Of a stretch of DNA of 64,000 bases, positions 36,812-49,887 are shown piece by piece. The position numbers were made by a program, and so were the translations under genes. A model generated the notes under the pieces. The model made no database searches, was not told where the DNA came from, and saw only the letters and a list, made by a program, of their open reading frames with translations. Every line of letters begins with the position of its first letter. Positions within the stretch are counted from its first letter, which is position 1. This stretch comes from Centrapalus pauciflorus. Its lineage: Eukaryota > Streptophyta > Magnoliopsida > Asterales > Asteraceae. The DNA lies in NCBI GenBank assembly GCA_020465985.1, contig JAANYP010006969.1, positions 43,964 through 107,963 on the forward strand, in the 5' to 3' direction.

Positions 36812-37024
36812 TCATCGTATGCCTGTGGTATTAAACAGTCGAACAAGTCCGTTAAAAGCAACAGGGGTCTTGCATGAAACTATGATAGCATTGTTAGTTT
36901 TACCTCTTGCTCTTCGTCTTAGCTTTCTATCTCGATAATACCTCTTGAATTGTGAAAACGTAGGAAGAGTTGCAGGAGTCTTGCAACGAACGGTGGGGTT
37001 TTCGCGCTTGATCCTTTGTTTTCC
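36812..37024 (-). other. Possible short exon, product unknown
   Basis: Minus strand: an acceptor-like TTGTGCAG is followed by an open stretch reading KQRIKRENPTVRCKTPATLP, then FSQFKRYYRDRKLRRRARGK, and ending in TGA at 36814-36812. It is strongly basic. No partner exon, start codon or known domain was recognised, and chance is a real alternative. Confidence 0.2.
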
Positions 37025-37587
37025 TGCACAAGAATTGAAAGCATATGACTAAAAGGTTTTATTGTACATATAGCAATACTACTACATATTTATTTGTAAT
37101 TAGAACATGTGGTACCACACTTATCCTTGATGCGAAGCTTGGTGATGTATATGGTAACGGATTAAATAGAGGGGTGAACTATGATCTGTAGAACCTGATT
37201 AGAAGTTTTCTAGATAGTCAAAATGACTCGTAGTAAAAAGTTAAGTTTGAACATAATTTAAAAAAAAAATTAAAAATGAGGTATTAAACAAATTGGTTCT
37301 TAAAAAAGAATTCAATATTATGTAATTTTTTTGTATATAAGTCGTCAAACTCGTTTGACTCGTTTGTTTGAATGAATTAGAATTACCACTCCTTGACGTA
37401 CCCTCCAACCCCAAAAGTATCTTGTGCCTTTTTTGTAACAAGAGTTTATCAAAATTGGTAATTTAAATCCAAAATCTAATACTTTAAACAGACGAACTAT
37501 GCAAAGTCACTAATTTGTTTTCACATATAAAGCTAGACCCAAAAACCTCAAAATAGTGATTTGAACCGAAGGCTAAGCAGAAAATGG

Positions 37588-37629
<42 letters not shown>

Positions 37630-37709
37630 AGAAGAAGATGGGGAGGAAAAGAAAAGGCCTAACCCTAACCACAAAAAAAAAAAAATTAATAATAATAATA
37701 ATAATAATC
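37588..37709. repeat. A-tract, A-rich stretch and (AAT)n
   Basis: About 40 A residues (37588-37627), a short CCTAACCCTAACC telomere-like motif near 37661, a second A-run and about seven AAT units. Low-complexity DNA. Confidence 0.95.
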
Positions 37710-39863
37710 AAAATAATCAAAATTTCACATAGAAAGGAACTTAAATCCTACAAGATTAAGCCATTAAGGAGTCAAATGGAAGGATCAAACCTCAAATGAC
37801 AAATATAGGGTTCTAGTAAAGAGTGTTTTGTGAATTGTGAGGCGGAGCCGTCCATGACCATGAAGGCATTAATGAATTGCAAATACAATTTCTACATGTC
37901 ATAATAATGTCTAGTTATTTTATTTTTCCATAATAAAATAATGTTTATATAAAGTAATTAGGATGAGTGGTGTACACGTCCTTTCTAAATTCACCATTTT
38001 AGACATCTCAACGTCACAACAATTTTTTTCTTTCATTATTTACATTCTTATTGTTTGAAAATACTCATAATTCTAATCAATCTATCTCAACCCAATTAAT
38101 TTTAGAGAGAGAGAAAGGAGGGGTGAAGTGGGTGGGGCCGCTGGGGGTGGAGCGATGTTCCTGTTGGGGAGGAGGTGAGGTGACAAAGCCACCGGCTGGG
38201 CGGGGTGACCATACTCTTTGCTCTTAGTGACCTATACGAGACGCAAGATCCAAAACAAAGCAGTGGTCATCATTTTTTTGTTTTGAGTTTGAGATTTGAA
38301 TCATCGAGATAAGGCATCATATGAATATGAATTTGTCGCTCAAACTATTAATGTTTCATATTGGAAAAAATTACACGGAAGGGCTAAACTATTAAAAAAA
38401 AACATGTTGGTTTTTTCCATAATAAACCCCAGATTTTAAGGGGCAATTGAAGCTTCTTTTGGTTCTTGAATTAATAATAGAGAAGAATGGAACCCGAGTT
38501 AACATTTGATTGCCGTCAAGCTTTATAAACTTATAAATTTAGTTTTTATGACTTGTCGCTCAAAAAATGATCCAAAAAAGATTAAGGACTTCTTAGTATT
38601 GATTACATATTGATTTGAGTTAGTGCTTGATATGTGTCAAGTTGATAAAGTGTCAAACGTTCGTATGATTTTTGAGAATAAATTGACAACATTAGTTCCT
38701 TGTTTTAAAAATCATATAAATTCATTTATACTTCGGATTCAGGTATCATCAGATGCATTGGAAAGATTGAAATATTTAGTTTAATTCAAACTCTTGAAAA
38801 CTTCATATGAGTCGACTCATAACCTGGTTACAGCATAGCCGTTGTAAATGACATCAACAATTGCTGACTGTTTCGAGTGTAAATACGCAGGTTAAAAGTA
38901 TTTTTGGTTAAAACCTAAAACATAATAGTTGTAGTTCTATCTGTTGTGGTCATTTGAGAATTAGAATCGCCTTAGCCCGATTCGGTAATAGCATGATATG
39001 TTCGAAATACGGAAGGTGCATAGACTTGACAGATTACTCATAACAACATTGTTGATCGAAAATGATCGTTGACCTAGTAAACAGTTGAGTGTTGACCTGA
39101 AATTTTTTATTGAACTTAGTCAACACACTAAACTTCATTTCTGCAAAATTTCATACAATTTTGCTAAACCAATATTTCCCGATAAACTTTCTCGTCCAAT
39201 CCTGTTTTGTTGGACAGATTCGATCATTTAGCTAAGTTGCATTTTCTTTTGATTTTGCTTTAGTTTATCCTATTCTAATGTAGGTTCTTAATATATGTTT
39301 GAGATTATAAAATGACTCTATTTTGAACAAATGACTTGAGAATATGAACATGAGCTTGACTTGGACGATTTTGATGGATACGATGATATATGAGTTGATG
39401 ATTATCATGTGTACTGAGATCTGATATTGCCAAAGACCGTGAATGATAGACTTTTATACTTTACACATACTTATTGTTCAGTATTGCAACTTGTATTTAT
39501 TGTATGTGTGTACTTAATTAATTGAACGAACTCGAGTTTACTTGATTCATTTGACACGCCTGATTTTTTAATTGTTTGACTTACTTACTAAAATTCAGTT
39601 GTATTGTTTAACATGATTTTTTACTGGTATATTTCTTCTCATGATTGACTTATATTCCAGACATACATAGATATCATTGAAATCTTGATTACTTCGTTAT
39701 TGTATTCATTATCTCATTGACTCTCCTTTCAGTATTCACTTTGCTTTATTATCATTGAATAAATCATGTCAAACTCATGATTGTGGAAGTTCTTGATTCT
39801 TGGAGACGTTTTAACAAACTAATGATCGTTAGTCATGTACATATATAGACTGGGATTGATGAC
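37710..39863. other. Intergenic DNA, no gene seen
   Basis: Mixed AT-rich sequence without a usable reading frame. A short CATGTTGGTTTTTTCCATAATAAACCCC piece near 38402 resembles the end of the MITE at 32154-32417. Confidence 0.5.
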
Positions 39864-40548
39864 TAGCTTGAAACAGCCATACAACAATAATACATGTTTA
39901 AGTGTAATTAACTATAATTAGTACAATAATATTTGCGGAATTAGGGTAGAGTTAAAACTTTTATAACTAATGCATCATAAGTGATGCATCCGAATAACAA
40001 TTGTTAAGTCTACAAGGTTGCAGGTCACGAATAGTAAAGGCCAAGAGGTCGGCTACCCAATCCCAACGCGATAACCAAATCATATTGTTAGTCTCGAGTC
40101 TACACTCTTAATGATGTGGAAGAACATATGCTTCCCGCTCAATAGCTCAAAACCTGTAAAAAGGTAAACAACTAAAGAGTAAACAACGAAAGTTGTTTAG
40201 TGAATTCTAAGATTAATATAAATAACAATTACACAATAATCATGTCTATCGGACACATATTATCGATTAACCAAAATATAAAGGCCAACGATGGTCATTG
40301 TCAAGTTAGAATGGGGTCATCTCATCCTCGTTGAGGACTATCGGTGTCCCACATCAATTATTTATTTATTAGAATTTCCAACAAGATGTCTCACCTCACA
40401 GAGGCTATCGACTTTCTAAAATATAACGCCATTGTACCTCATTTCACTGAGGACTATTAGTATTCTCGACGTTTAACATTATCTTATGTTCCATTGTCAC
40501 CACCCGACCTAGCCGAGTCAATGTGACCCAATATATAACTTGGAAGTG

Positions 40549-40614
<66 letters not shown>

Positions 40615-42782
40615 ATTATTATTAATCGATCACATAAATGATTAGTCCAACCTACGAGGTCATCAAACGTGAATTACCATCTTCCAACCATTGTTATTCA
40701 TACAGATAAGCAGTTGGGCATACCATATGAAATGCATGACAAACCAATCCACGATGATGTCAACTAGCATGGCAATACATTTCCAATTCATGATGCATGA
40801 TAACATGTCCAATAAGGCTACAATGAATCCATCAATATAGCATATGAATATGCATGATCAAATAGCATATTATTATGGATGGTCACATATCATGTTATCA
40901 ATAAAGGCATAAACAATAATTAACATGTAATCATTCTTCTACATTAATCCTAGAACTCACAGTGATTGGTTTAGTAAGATTTCCAAGCCTTCCAAAGATG
41001 TTACAACAGCCCCAAAAATGGCTAGGACTTGCGATCAAGCCCCTTTCAACTCAATTCACCTATAAGCATCCATAAAGCGTATATAGATAAGCCTCCCAAT
41101 ACAATATAAGCATATAACAATGGGCTAAGGGTATTTTATCAAACCGAAAACATTAAGTTCATATGAGGCCTTATGAGTTCCGGAATCTATTAAAGGCCCT
41201 CAAACCCTTTAAACACTTAATTTAGAGGTGTAATGCAAGTATAAGACCCTAGCATCGACCCTCGACAAAAAAAAATCATATTTTGGGACAGAAACATGGT
41301 CATAGCGCGACCTAAGGGGTAGTCGCGCCACGACTACTGCAGGTTCAGCCTGCCAGCTCCTTTTCTTGACATAAAAGCTCTCAACTTCTCCAAAACCTCC
41401 ATAAACGTTTTGTAACTTTGGAGGGACTTTACCAACAATATTTATAGGATATTAAGATCACTTTAACACCTCTAAACATATTAGAATCATTTCATAACAT
41501 TCCATGATTCCATGGAACTCATACGAACTCCAATCGAGTCCTAAAATGACCGAAAACTCCAACCGACAACACCAAGCTCCAATTGAGCTTGAATTCAATT
41601 CTAATCAATTCCATAGCAATATTTGACATATTTAGGCTATGTTTAGGCATTCATATTATATTCAAACATTAAATTCAACCCAACAATGATTAAAAACTCA
41701 TTGTGGCATTTCACCGAACACGTGGTGTGCGGTTTAGGCTTAAAACACCAACTTGGGCTTTTGCTCGTGATTAACCCCGACCAATACATGAAATCATTAA
41801 TATAACATATTTAGACTATTTTATACCCTTCCAACACATGTAAATCATAAAAGATCATCCATTGATTCATATGAACTCTTTTGAGTTCATAAATGGGTTA
41901 AAACTCAAATTATCTCTTCAAAGCTTCAAATGAGCTTCTACTTAATTTCATTCAATTCTATATCAACATTTTAACATATTTGGTTCAAGATACTAAAACA
42001 TCCAAATCAATTCCATAACCCATTTGAGCTCATTTGAGCCCTAGATTGGGTTCTACTAAAATAATTACAACCAAACTCAACAAACTACATATTTTGGCTC
42101 CATAACAACTAAATAACATCATACTACAACATTTATGATGATTGGAGCCACATTGATCATTTAATCATAAAACCCACTGTGGGGTTATACTCCATTAATG
42201 GAGGACTCAAGAAATAAAAGAGAGGAAGAAGTTGAGAGGTGATTATACATTCATTTACTACATGAATCCACAAGAAATTGGCTCTAATCTTTCACATTGA
42301 TGATCAATCACCCCAAAACCCTAGATTTCTCCTTCTTTTTTCAATTTTGTAAATAAGAAGTGTGTGTAGTGTGTGCCTTTGGCCAATCCCACCCTCTAAC
42401 CTTCATCAATTGACACAACACGCCCTTCTCATTCCTCTTTTTTATTTGAAAATACAACTATGATGCCCTAATTCATATTTTCTCCAAACTTTAATACCCA
42501 AATAGATAATTTGACATGATCATACTAATCATGTTCAAAAACCACATTATATATTTTTTTTATCATACAAGTCTCAATAATAGCACATTGAAATAACAAT
42601 ACTGCCAATTAACTTAAAATATTGCTCTTAAGTGCACAATCGAAATTGTTTATCAAAGTTAGTTACCTCTTTATTCAATATTAATATTATCTCCAATTAA
42701 TAATAATTATTCCAATAATTATATTAACTCAACATTATTAGGGATATAATTACCTCTTAATTATTTGGGGTGTTACATAGCT
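39864..42782 (-). mobile_element. Solo LTR with perfect 5-bp TSD
   Basis: A single LTR at 39869-42777 (2909 bp; on the minus strand it runs from TGTAACACCCC to GGCTGTTTCA) is flanked by TAGCT at 39864-39868 and 42778-42782. No gag or pol lies on either side, so this is the product of recombination between two LTRs. It contains a TA microsatellite (40553-40611) and the inverted repeat GTAGTCGCGCCACGACTAC (41319-41337). Confidence 0.88.
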
Positions 42783-44280
42783 ACTGTCTGTAGGTAGCTC
42801 CAACATATGATTAAATTGTCTGGATGGGAATGATTCGTTCTTTCCTAATAAATGTGAACTGTTTCTATGTTGGGATCGGTCGCGAGATTCCTTCAAGAAA
42901 CTAAAGAAGCATTGTGGTGCACAGATTTATGTTCTTAGGTGTAATGCTATCTGATCTATTTTACTTTGATTATGAGATATGTGGTGCATATTTATATTAG
43001 TCTTGATCCCACTAAGCTTTTAGCTTACTGTTTGCTTGTTGATGTTTATAAGGAATTAGATAAAATATTGAATCTTAGTTGACTATAGAGACTATAGACT
43101 TGGACTTGAAGATAATTGACATTGGTACCATACTTCCTTTGATAGTCTTTTGTTGGGTTAGGTTATAATGACTCATGTAACGTATAGGTTGTGTATGATT
43201 AGCTTTAAACACCTTGTAGTTTTTTGTCTAATGGTTTTGTTACGTTGTGTGTGTAAAAATTACAAAGTTTGAACACCTCCAGCCACCAAACTACCTTTCA
43301 TGAAGTAAAATCAAAACTACCTTTCGTGAAGTAAAATCAAAAGTCCAATAAGAACTAAAGCAATATTGCTATCAAATCAAACTATAATCATATTACTATG
43401 AAAGTCAAGATGAAATCAATATTTGAAGCTTCGTTATTTAAGGTTTAACCTGGTTTGATGCTCTGATTTTTGAAGTCAAGAAGTAATCGATATATGAAGT
43501 CAAGAAGATATTATTTTTGAAGCTTCATCAGCTAGGCTTCATCAATTAGGGTTTCAGAATCCCTTAGTGGGATAGGCTTCGTATTAAGGAGGATGATTTT
43601 TTAGGGTTTCAATTCCATTCGAATGTGGGTTAAGGTTTATGGTTCGTCAAGTTGTGTTCATCGAAAGTGGGTTAGGTATTCTGGTTCATCGAATGTAGGT
43701 TAGAGTTTTAGTTTCATTATGAGGATGATGATTTATGTTCATCTTCAAATCAAAGTTTGTTATTTGTGTTCAATATTTATCTTGTTCATCGATTATTCAT
43801 TATTTTTGTTCATCTATTCATATTGTTCATTGATTTGAAGAAACTCGGCATGGTGTTCATGTATTCATCTTGTTCTTTGTGTTCATCTATTCATCTTTAA
43901 GAAGAAATCCAAGTTTGAAATTTGTTGTGGGTTTGTTCGTCTTAATATCCAGATTTATGATTTGTGTCTTCTTCAAATTCAGGTGGGTTAGGGTTTCTGG
44001 TTCATCTTCAAAAAGAAATCTAGATTTGTGTTCATATTCAAGAAGAAATCCAAGGTTTGAGATTTGTGTTCTCATCTTTAATCCATATTTGTTTCAGATT
44101 CATTCCATTTATTGGAAAAAGGAGTCGATATGCGTTTGCATTTTTGGACGGAGACCGGAAGGGTGGTGGTCAGAGATTGGAACGGTGGTGGCCGAACGTT
44201 GCATTTTTTTTTATCGTAGAAGGTTAGGACTAAATCTTTAATAATAATAAATTAAAAAAAATACATGTCAGCAAGTTACA
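42783..44280. other. Intergenic DNA, low-complexity
   Basis: Includes two direct copies of an AAAACTACCTTTCGTGAAGT unit near 43290-43345 and TTCATC-rich sequence from 43500. The 123-codon frame at 43870-44241 lies in this low-complexity DNA and resembles nothing I know. Confidence 0.5.
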
Positions 44281-44299
44281 ACTAAGTCATCATTTTACA

Positions 44300-46097
44300 T
44301 AAGGGTTAATATCTGAAAAAACTTTCTTTTCTCATTTTCGTGATTAAGTCTCTGGATATTTTTTTCAACTGTTTGAATACCTCAATATATTTTGTATTAT
44401 CCAAAACTATATGTTTGACTTGTTTAATAGGTCATCTACATGTAATTGATACATGGTGTCTATTTTACTAAACACATATTTTATAATAAAAATGGAACTA
44501 ATCCAACTAAAACTAATAGACAATAGGCAAGTGTAACCTATCGTATAGTAGAATAGTTTAGGTAAGAACCGAGTATCGATCTCAGGGAAACGATGCAGAA
44601 TGATGATAATAAGTCTTTGGTTACTAATTAATCATGGACAATAAGTAGTTGTATCTAAATAACTATTAAAATGAAACAAATGAACTAGCTTAGACTATGA
44701 AGCAGAACAAACAAAAGCAATGGACAATTTAGTGTCAAAACAATGCATTCACTTAGAATCAATCCCCCTAGTATCGATGATAGCATTTAAAGCCCGATAT
44801 TGAATTTAATTCGCGTGATTCTTAAGCCAATTAAACTTCCTGGTCAGGTTATTTAACTTTATGAATATTGGAAAGACACGTGAAGTTCTTCACTATATCC
44901 ACCTCAAAACATGCAATTAAAACACAATCACTTTGATTATTGAAGTTATATGATTAAGAATGATCCAAGTTACACAAGATGGTTCATCTCAATGTAACTT
45001 CACTTGTAATGTCATAAACTTGAAAACCCCTAACAACTTCTTTTTACCGGTTCCGGTTTGAAGAAACGATTAACTGGTAAAACAATTAGTCGAAATAAAT
45101 ATCCAAAACAAAAGGCTTTCGCCACAAATTGAATTGACTATCTATTGAATATTAATGAAATCCCAAGTTTTTACCAAACAAATGTAACCATATAAACCAA
45201 TGAAATCAAAAGAATGATTCAATCCAATAACGTCATCATCTTAACTAGGGTTCAATCATCCAAGTAAATGCAAAAGAAAATCACCCCATGGTTAGGGTTA
45301 CCATCGTCTCAATCATAAAACCAACAAAAGATTTCATACGAAAATGAGAATCCAAACCAATGTTAGAATGATGAATAGAGAAGTTGAAATCGTGATATTC
45401 TCAATTGTTCTTCACAAAAATCGTCTCTTGATGCTTGGAATCGTGTTTCTCCCTTTGCGTTTCTCTCCTCCTTCTTTTCTTTTTTTTTTTTCCAGCCGTC
45501 GCCTCTTCTCAATATCTAGGGTTTCCCTTTCCTTTACAAACTTCCCCCACTTCCCTTTTCTTGCGTGCGCTCAAGGTCTGATTTCCATGGCCATGTTTTC
45601 CTTTATGCTTTTATCTTCAAATCCATGGCCATGGATTGTCTTTCATGTATTAGCGGACATTCTCTTCAAATCCATGGCTTGTCTAAATTCCATGGCCATG
45701 TTTGTATCCAATAGTTTGATAGTTTATCAATAAATCTTGACATTGCATCATTCGTTTTCCTTGATTCGCAAATGTCCGCTACAAACCTTCGGAAACAAAT
45801 TATTTCATTTCAGTATCGAATTCGAAAGTTTAGCTATCAAAGCACACTTAAATGAGGGAGATATGCCAAGAAAAATATGTATAAAATCAACAACATCAAT
45901 ACAAGAACTTAAACAGTAAAAAAAGTCCAATGACTTAATCACAAAAATAAAGAAAGATAGTTAGTTTAGTCAAATATGAAGTCATTCAAGAAACTAACTG
46001 TTTTATCGGTTTAATAGATAGTAAGTCAAAAATATACTTTTGAATAAAACAAAAAATGTCAAGGGGCTTAAACAGTTGTATGAAAAATCTAGGGGAC
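44300..46097. mobile_element. Possible element with diverged inverted ends
   Basis: The left end (about 44310-44430, CAACTGTTTGAATACCTC, AACTATATGTTTGACTTG) resembles the reverse complement of the right end (about 46000-46095). The interior holds a dispersed-repeat leader (GTGTAACCTATCGTATAGTA, CGATCTCAGGGAAACGATG) common in plant genomes. Boundaries are uncertain. Confidence 0.35.
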
Positions 46098-46100
46098 TTA

Positions 46101-46484
46101 GGGTACGTTTGACACGACTAGTTGTAACTTCGAGCTGGAGCTTTTGGAAGTTGTAGCTTTTTAAAAGAGCTTTTTGTTTTTATAAATGTGTTTTGGTAAA
46201 AATAATTGTAGTTGTAGCTTTTGGTATTAAATGACACAAAAGACATTGATATTAATCAAAAATTGTAGATTTTAATTATTAAAAAGGTAAAAATGTAATT
46301 TTGTTTGACCAAAGGCCCAAGCTCGTTTTGAAAGCTACTTCAAGTAGCTTTTCGTAAAAGAGCTTTTGAGAGCTTTCAAATCCGAATCAAAAGTTTAAGC
46401 TCCTATTAACCAAACAGAGCTTTTGAGCTTAAGCTTCCAAAAGTTAAAAGCTGAAACTCTTAAACCTCCTTGCCAAATGTAGCC
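46101..46484. mobile_element. PIF/Harbinger (Tourist-like) MITE
   Basis: 384 bp from GGGTACGTTTG to CAAATGTAGCC with exact TTA duplication (46098-46100, 46485-46487). The interior is rich in AGCTTTT/AAAAGCT. Related sequence occurs at 9265-9530. Confidence 0.82.
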
Positions 46485-47896
46485 TTAATTGCGAAAGTAA
46501 GAAAAAATTTTGATTTTTTTTAGATATTAACATTTTTATAATGACATAATTTTAAGAGTAAATTGCAAAAATGATCCCTGTGGTTTGGTCGAAATTATGG
46601 ATATGGTCCCTGGTATTTAAAAATTACATAAATGGTCCTTCAAAACACTATTTACTTGCAAAAATGGTCCATATTTCTCTTAATTTTTTTAAATGACGGT
46701 TTTGCCCTTTTCTCAATAACAATTTGGTCCCTCAACTATGTCATTTATTTTCAATTTTAGTCCTTTTTATAAATTTTCACCTTTTCTTTAAATTTATTAT
46801 TATTATTTATACATTTTTATTTTTAAATATATGTGTTATAAGATATATTGCTTTTTTATTTCTTAAAAATTATCCCTATTGTAATATTTAATTTATTTAA
46901 TTTACTTCTTTATATATATCAGATTTGTTTATTAAAATTTTATTTATCTTATGTTTTATTTGTAAAAATATTTATACACTTTTGTCTTTTATACATTTTC
47001 ATATAAATATTTAATTATGTGAATATATTTTTATTTAATTATAATTTTTATTAGAAAAGTATAAACATTGGGACATTTTAATTTAATTCTTTTGTTATGT
47101 ATATGGGCACTCGTGCTATCGCTTTTTTCTAATTATTTTGGGATTTTATTCATTTTGATTTAAATATTTTTGTTATAATACATTTTAATTTACACAACTA
47201 CTTTATTCATTTTATTCTGATTATTTTGTTAGATTAATACGTTTCGATTTTATTACAAAATATACAAACCAAATACATCTGTCAATGTATATAATCCAAA
47301 ACATATAAATGTTTATGTTAAGTTTATATATTTTACTTTAAAAATATAATTAATTAGAAATGTATTAACCTTACAAATATTAAAGTTAAAATGAATAAAA
47401 TATTACGTTTATATATTTTTCTTCAAAATTAAGTCAAAACTTAGAAACCTAAAAAAATATTAAAATGAAAATGAATAAAATGTGAAGTCTACATATTTTT
47501 ATTAGAAATTATAATTAAATCAACATGTAGTAAGTAAGGAAATAATTAAAACAAAACGAATAAAATACTAAGTTTTAATGAAACATAATAATTTTACAAA
47601 ATAATAAAATACTAAATTTGAATCCGAACATATTAACATAAAAATATTTAAATCAAAATGTTAAATACTTACTTTTTATATTTTTCTTAAAAAATATAAT
47701 TAAATCAAAATATATTAACGTAACGAAATAGTTAGATGGAAACATAAAAAGGATAAAAATGTATACATATTTTATCAAATAAAATATAAAATTAATAATT
47801 TTTTAATAGTTAAATTGTATATATAAAAGAATCGTAAATTAAATATTATAATAGGAATAATTCTTAAATAAATAAAAATCAATATATCTTATAACA

Positions 47897-49886
47897 TAAA
47901 TATATGACTAAATTACATAAATGGTCCCTATGGTTTATATGTAATTACGGTTTTAGTCCCTGAAAGAATTTTATTACACCACAAGTTCCTAAAATCGAAA
48001 AGTTGTAACATTTTGGTCCCTGAAACTAACGGTGGTTAACTTTGACCGTTAGTCTCAGGGGCATTTTCGTCATTTTGTTTTTCAGGGACCATCTATGTAA
48101 TTTTGAAACTTTCTTATTTCTTTTTCCTTTTTTCTCTTTTTTCTTTATATCATAATTTATTTTCATATATATATTGTATTTCTTTATTTTATCATTTAAT
48201 TATTCAAATGAAACATTTTATTTTTTATTTTTTTATTTTAACTATTAATTTTTATTTGTATGATTATTGTTATTATTAATACTAACTTTTTTATATATTA
48301 CCATAATTATTTATATAACATTATTATATGATACACAATTTTATTTTTTTCAATTAGTTATTGAAAATCTAAATTTTTCTCCATTATTTTTTCCATTTAG
48401 AAAAGATAAATATAAAAATTAGTTTTAGTTTTTTTTCGTTTAGAAATCTAAACCGAAATGATTTATATTTTTTCTCCATACAAAAAATTCAAAATAATAA
48501 CATGTTGAAGTTTTTTTTCATTTGAAAATATTAAAAGTACGAGTGTTTTATTGTTTCTTCATTGTAAATATTAAAAGTACGAGTGTTTCATTGTTTTTTC
48601 GTTTTAATAAAGAAACAAAGTATATAAATTTTCATTCTTTGTATGGAAAAATTAAAATCAAAATGAGTCGCTTATTGTTCGGGAAAATTGAAAATCTGAT
48701 CGGTTACTTTTTTTTAACCATTTTAATTTTCATTAAATGACAACCAATCTCGATTTTAGTTTTTTCGAACAAAAAACTGACGAATCGTTATGATCTGTAT
48801 TTTTTTGATCGAAAAACAACGAACACTTCCGAATTTATATTTTGATCAAAAAATGATGAACCATTTTGATTTTCTATTTTCCAAACAAAATAAGCATTCC
48901 GATTTTAATTAAACGGTGAAAAAATGCCGAACCATTTCGATTTAATTTTTTTCGATCAAACAAACGATGAACCATTATGATTTGAAATTTTTTTTAATGA
49001 AAACACAATAAATCATTACGATATTTTATTTTTATAAACAAAATATCCATTTCGATATCAAGACGAACCATTACAATTCAAATTTTTTCAATAAAAATTG
49101 ACGAAACCTTCAGATTTAATTTTTTTGATAAAAAACTGACGAACCATTCCAATTTTTTATTTTTTTGAACCATTCAGAATTAAAAAATTTTGATTAAATA
49201 TTTTTAATGAAGAAGCTATGAACCCATCTGTTTATATACTTATTCGAAATGAAAAAAACTTCAACACTTCGTTGTTTTGAATTTTTTAAATGGAGAAAAA
49301 ACAAATAAATCATTTCAATTTTAGATTTTCTGAACGAAAATAAACTAAAACTAATTTTTATTTTTGTCGTTTCTAAATGAAAAAAAAACGGAGAAAGATT
49401 TTGATTTTCAATAACTAATTGAAAAAATAAATCTGTATATCGTATAATAATGTTATATAAATAATTATGGTAATATATAAAAAAATTAGTATTAATAATA
49501 ACAATAAGCATACAAATAAAAAATTTATAGTTAAAATAAAAAAAAATAAAAAAAAATAAAAAATAAAATGTTACATTTGAATAATTAAATGATAAAAAAG
49601 AAATACAAAACATATATATGAAAATAAATTATGATATAAAGAAAAAAGAGAAAAAAAGAAAAAGAAATAAGAAAGTTTTAAAATTACATAGATGGTCCCT
49701 GAAAAACAAAAGGACGAAAATGCCTCTGAGACTAACGGTAAAGTTAACCACCGTTAGTTTCATGGACCAAAATGTTACAACTTTTCGATTTTAGGGACTT
49801 GTGGTGTAAAAAAATTCTTTCAGGGACTAAAACCGTAATTATATATAAACCACAGGGACCATTTATGTAATTTAGTCTAAATATAT
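47897..49886. mobile_element. Foldback Mutator-like element B
   Basis: 1972 bp at 47906-49877, GACTAAATTACATAAATGG to CCATTTATGTAATTTAGTC, with exact 9-bp duplication TAAATATAT. Inverted similarity extends from the ends almost to the centre, with arms near 0.95 kb. The inner arms contain the degenerate 40-bp GAACCATT..GATCAAAAAA repeat. It is non-coding and inserted in the right arm of element A. Confidence 0.9.
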
Positions 49887-49887
49887 T

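Noticed and set aside
37661..37675. CCTAACCCTAACC as an interstitial telomere repeat
   Set aside because: Only about two units next to simple A-tracts; too short to mean anything.
43870..44241. 123-codon frame as a gene
   Set aside because: Sequence is TTCATC/TTTGTG-rich and repetitive, with no start context, introns or family resemblance.
45344..45733. 129-codon hydrophobic frame
   Set aside because: Repeated CCATGGCCATG text and T-rich runs explain the hydrophobicity; no domain recognised.
49194..49613. 139-codon minus-strand frame
   Set aside because: Falls inside the inverted arm of foldback element B; Phe/Ile/Tyr-rich because of AT content.
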